Source: an uncultured Ellagibacter sp.
GTDB lineage: Bacteria; Actinomycetota; Coriobacteriia; Coriobacteriales; Eggerthellaceae
Assembly (NCBI GenBank): GCA_934661105.1
Contig: CAKUIV010000100.1
Span: 1-7,313, forward strand
Direction of reading: 5' to 3'
Length of the DNA: 7,313 nucleotides
The position numbers and the translations under genes are program-made. Below the pieces are notes generated by a model. The model did not search any database and had not been told where the DNA came from. It saw only the letters and a list, made by a program, of their open reading frames with translations. Of this stretch, positions 5,704-7,313 are shown piece by piece; positions within the stretch are counted from its first letter, which is position 1; the number at the start of each line of letters is the position of its first letter.

Positions 5704-5710
5704 GGAAGGA
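5704..5710 (+). promoter_or_regulatory. Shine-Dalgarno GGAAGGA that fixes the citrate synthase start
   Basis: GGAAGGA sits 6 nt before ATG at 5717-5719. The same frame stays open 70 codons upstream, but that stretch overlaps the tRNA promoter, has an arginine/cysteine-rich non-family composition, and is not part of the protein. Confidence 0.85.
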
Positions 5711-5716
5711 ACGACA

Positions 5717-7060
5717 ATGACCGACAATCGCATCGACCTTTATGAGAACTTCCAGTCCATTAACGCGATCGACCCGGCTCTCTATGAGAGGTTCCGCGTG
5801 AAACGCGGTCTTCGCAATTCCGACGGCACGGGCGTGCTCGCGGGAATGACGAACATCTCGAACGTTCACGGCTACTTGCTTTCCGATGGCGACAAGTTGC
5901 CCGATGAAGGGTCGCTTCGCCTTCGCGGATACGAAATCACCGACCTACTCGGCGAAGAGAGCTCGCTTCACCGTTTCAGCTACGAGGAAGTGGCGTATCT
6001 GCTGCTCCTGGGCGATCTGCCCACGCAGTCCCAACTCGATCGCTTTGTCGAGGCGATCGATGCGAATCGCGAATTGCCGGACGGTTTCACCGCGTCGATG
6101 ATTTTGAAGGACACGCCTCCCGATATCATGAACGTGCTCGCGCGGTCCATTCTCTTGCTGTACGCCTACGACCACGATGCCGAGGATCGCTCTCCCGAGC
6201 ACGAGATCAACACGGCGATCTCGCTCATTTCACGCGTTCCCCGCATGATGGTGCTCACGTACTACGCGCAGCAGGCGCGCTATCACAACGGGTCGATGAT
6301 CATGCATCGTTTCATCCCGGGACAATCGACGGCCGAGACGATTCTCTCGATGCTGCGTCCGAATCGCGAATTCACGCCCGAAGAGGCGCGCATGCTTGAC
6401 ATCATGCTGTGCCTCCATGCCGAGCACGGCGGCGGTAACAACTCGACGTTCACGACGCGCGTCATGTCGTCGGCGGATACCGACCCGTATTCGGTGTACG
6501 CGGCGGCCATCTGCTCGCTCAAGGGTAAGAAGCACGGCGGCGCGAATCACCAGGTGCGCGCGATGCAGGCCGATATCAAGGCTCATGTGAAGAATTGGGA
6601 AGACGACGATGAGATCGCCGACTACCTTGCCAAGATCGTGAACAAGCAGGCCTACGACAAAAGCGGCCTTGTTTACGGTATGGGGCACGCGGTTTACACG
6701 CTGTCCGATCCGCGCGCGGTCATTTGCAAGAAGTATGCCGAAAAGCTTGCCGTCGGAAGCGAGTTCGAGGCGGAGTACGACCTTTTGCGCAGGATCGAGC
6801 GCTTAACGCCTGAGGTCATTCTGCGCGAAAAGGGCACGAAGAAGAACATCTGCGCGAACATCGATATGTATTCCGGTTTCGTGTACTCGATGATGGGGAT
6901 CCCCGAGGATTTGTACACGCCGCTTTTCGCGTGCGCGCGCATGGCCGGCTGGGCGGCTCACCGGTTCGAGGAGATCGTTTCGGGCAAACGCATCATCCGT
7001 CCTGCCTACAAGAGCACCTGGAGCGGCAGCCGTCCGTACAAGCCCATTTCCGAGAGGTAG
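5717..7060 (+). CDS. gltA: Citrate synthase (citrate/2-methylcitrate synthase family, 447 aa)
   Basis: This cytoplasmic enzyme condenses acetyl-CoA and oxaloacetate to citrate. The small N-terminal part contains LRLRGYEITDLL (about 67-78), the family's G-Y block. The core motifs follow in order: HAEHGGGNNSTFTTRV (His234/His237 region), LKGKKHGGAN (His273, oxaloacetate-binding/catalytic histidine region), GMGHAVYTLSDPRA (His324 and catalytic Asp331), NIDMYSG (381-387), and RIIRPAY near the end (Arg428). All expected catalytic-type residues are present, and the length is slightly above the usual 370-430 aa of bacterial enzymes. It belongs to the ordinary Si-type fold, not the unrelated Re-citrate synthase of some clostridia. 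Propionyl-CoA use (2-methylcitrate) cannot be excluded, but no prp genes are in view. It appears monocistronic: the upstream neighbour is a divergent tRNA, and the downstream gene has its own -10 box. In an anaerobe it most likely feeds 2-oxoglutarate/glutamate synthesis. Confidence 0.93.
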   Translation: MTDNRIDLYENFQSINAIDPALYERFRVKRGLRNSDGTGVLAGMTNISNVHGYLLSDGDKLPDEGSLRLRGYEITDLLGEESSLHRFSYEEVAYLLLLGDLPTQSQLDRFVEAIDANRELPDGFTASMILKDTPPDIMNVLARSILLLYAYDHDAEDRSPEHEINTAISLISRVPRMMVLTYYAQQARYHNGSMIMHRFIPGQSTAETILSMLRPNREFTPEEARMLDIMLCLHAEHGGGNNSTFTTRVMSSADTDPYSVYAAAICSLKGKKHGGANHQVRAMQADIKAHVKNWEDDDEIADYLAKIVNKQAYDKSGLVYGMGHAVYTLSDPRAVICKKYAEKLAVGSEFEAEYDLLRRIERLTPEVILREKGTKKNICANIDMYSGFVYSMMGIPEDLYTPLFACARMAGWAAHRFEEIVSGKRIIRPAYKSTWSGSRPYKPISER

Positions 7061-7078
7061 CGTTCTGCTCGGTGAGTG

Positions 7079-7084
7079 TATAAT
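7079..7084 (+). promoter_or_regulatory. Consensus -10 box (TATAAT) of the right-edge gene
   Basis: A perfect TATAAT lies in the 65-bp gap after the citrate synthase stop and 41 bp before the ATG at 7126. It would give a leader of roughly 35 nt. No good -35 is visible at 16-18 nt, because that stretch overlaps the citrate synthase stop codon. No terminator was found in this gap, so read-through from citrate synthase is also possible. Confidence 0.55.
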
Positions 7085-7125
7085 GCCTGAACAAGAGGGA
7101 TTTTGCGAGGGGAAGGAAATGAATC

Positions 7126-7313
7126 ATGCCGCCTAAGTTTCCCAAGGGCAATGTAAGGCTGATGACGGATGAGGATCTTGACGGATTCACGCTTGACCAG
7201 CTGAAATGCCGTGCGTGCAGCGGGTACGGCAACTGCGGATACAAGCAGATGAACCTCTACAACGGCAAGGCCGTTTCGATCTGCCAAATGCGCAAGAAAA
7301 AACTGCAATGCGA
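7126..7313 (+). CDS. Unrecognised cysteine-rich protein, N-terminal 62 codons (runs off the window)
   Basis: I do not recognise this protein. The ATG at 7126 follows GGGGAAGGA with an 8-nt gap. An earlier ATG at 7119 is out of frame and closes after five codons, so it is not the start. The N-terminus is MPPKFPKGNVRLMTDEDLDG. Five cysteines follow in a short basic stretch: C28-x2-C31-x5-C37, then C53 and C62, with KCRACSGYGNCGYKQM at the centre and ICQMRKKKLQC at the end. That spacing suggests a bound Zn2+ or an Fe-S cluster. It has no signal peptide or membrane helix in the visible part. Several families begin with such a cluster, so no function is assigned. Codon use matches the neighbours and there is no sign of transfer. 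Confidence 0.75.
   Translation, partial: MPPKFPKGNVRLMTDEDLDGFTLDQLKCRACSGYGNCGYKQMNLYNGKAVSICQMRKKKLQC

Noticed and set aside
5507..5716. 70-codon N-terminal extension of citrate synthase
   Set aside because: It overlaps the tRNA-Arg -35 box and has non-family, Arg/Cys-rich composition. ATG 5717 has a good Shine-Dalgarno and the normal N-terminus.

Overview
This window looks like ordinary chromosomal DNA from a high-GC, gut-type anaerobic actinobacterium, most plausibly class Coriobacteriia (Eggerthella/Slackia/Gordonibacter-like). That placement is an inference from GC-rich codon use, the Nramp-related transporter paired with an MgtE-like sensor, and the style of the citrate synthase. No 16S rRNA or other strict marker is present. 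I see no mobile element, CRISPR array or phage gene.

Layout, left to right. (1) Bases 1-452, minus strand: the N-terminal 150 codons of a 5-formyltetrahydrofolate cyclo-ligase that runs off the left edge, possibly translated from a leaderless mRNA. (2) Bases 596-2263, plus strand: an NhaC-family Na+/H+ antiporter whose start is reset to a GTG behind a strong Shine-Dalgarno sequence. These two genes are divergent across about 143 bp. (3) Bases 2264-2394: a convergent gap with a 14-bp hairpin that probably terminates both sides. (4) Bases 5136-2395, minus strand: a tightly coupled two-gene operon. The first gene encodes a soluble MgtE-type regulatory module (PRC-barrel-like, MgtE_N, paired CBS) that ends in one membrane helix where the MgtE channel would be. 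The second, 3 bp downstream, encodes an Nramp-fold transporter whose metal site has the substitutions expected of the Nramp-related Mg2+ transporters (NRMT). (5) Bases 5335-5513, minus strand: a complete tRNA-Arg(ACG) transcription unit with a near-consensus promoter, encoded CCA and intrinsic terminator. (6) Bases 5717-7060, plus strand: citrate synthase. (7) Bases 7126-7313, plus strand: the start of an unrecognised cysteine-rich protein behind a consensus -10 box, running off the right edge.

The most interesting unit is the MgtE-like sensor plus Nramp-related transporter pair. It suggests that the Mg2+-sensing gate known from MgtE has been kept as a separate protein and joined genetically to an unrelated transporter fold. 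The other genes are housekeeping functions: folate one-carbon metabolism, Na+/pH homeostasis, entry of acetyl-CoA into citrate, and arginine decoding. They look like independent transcription units.
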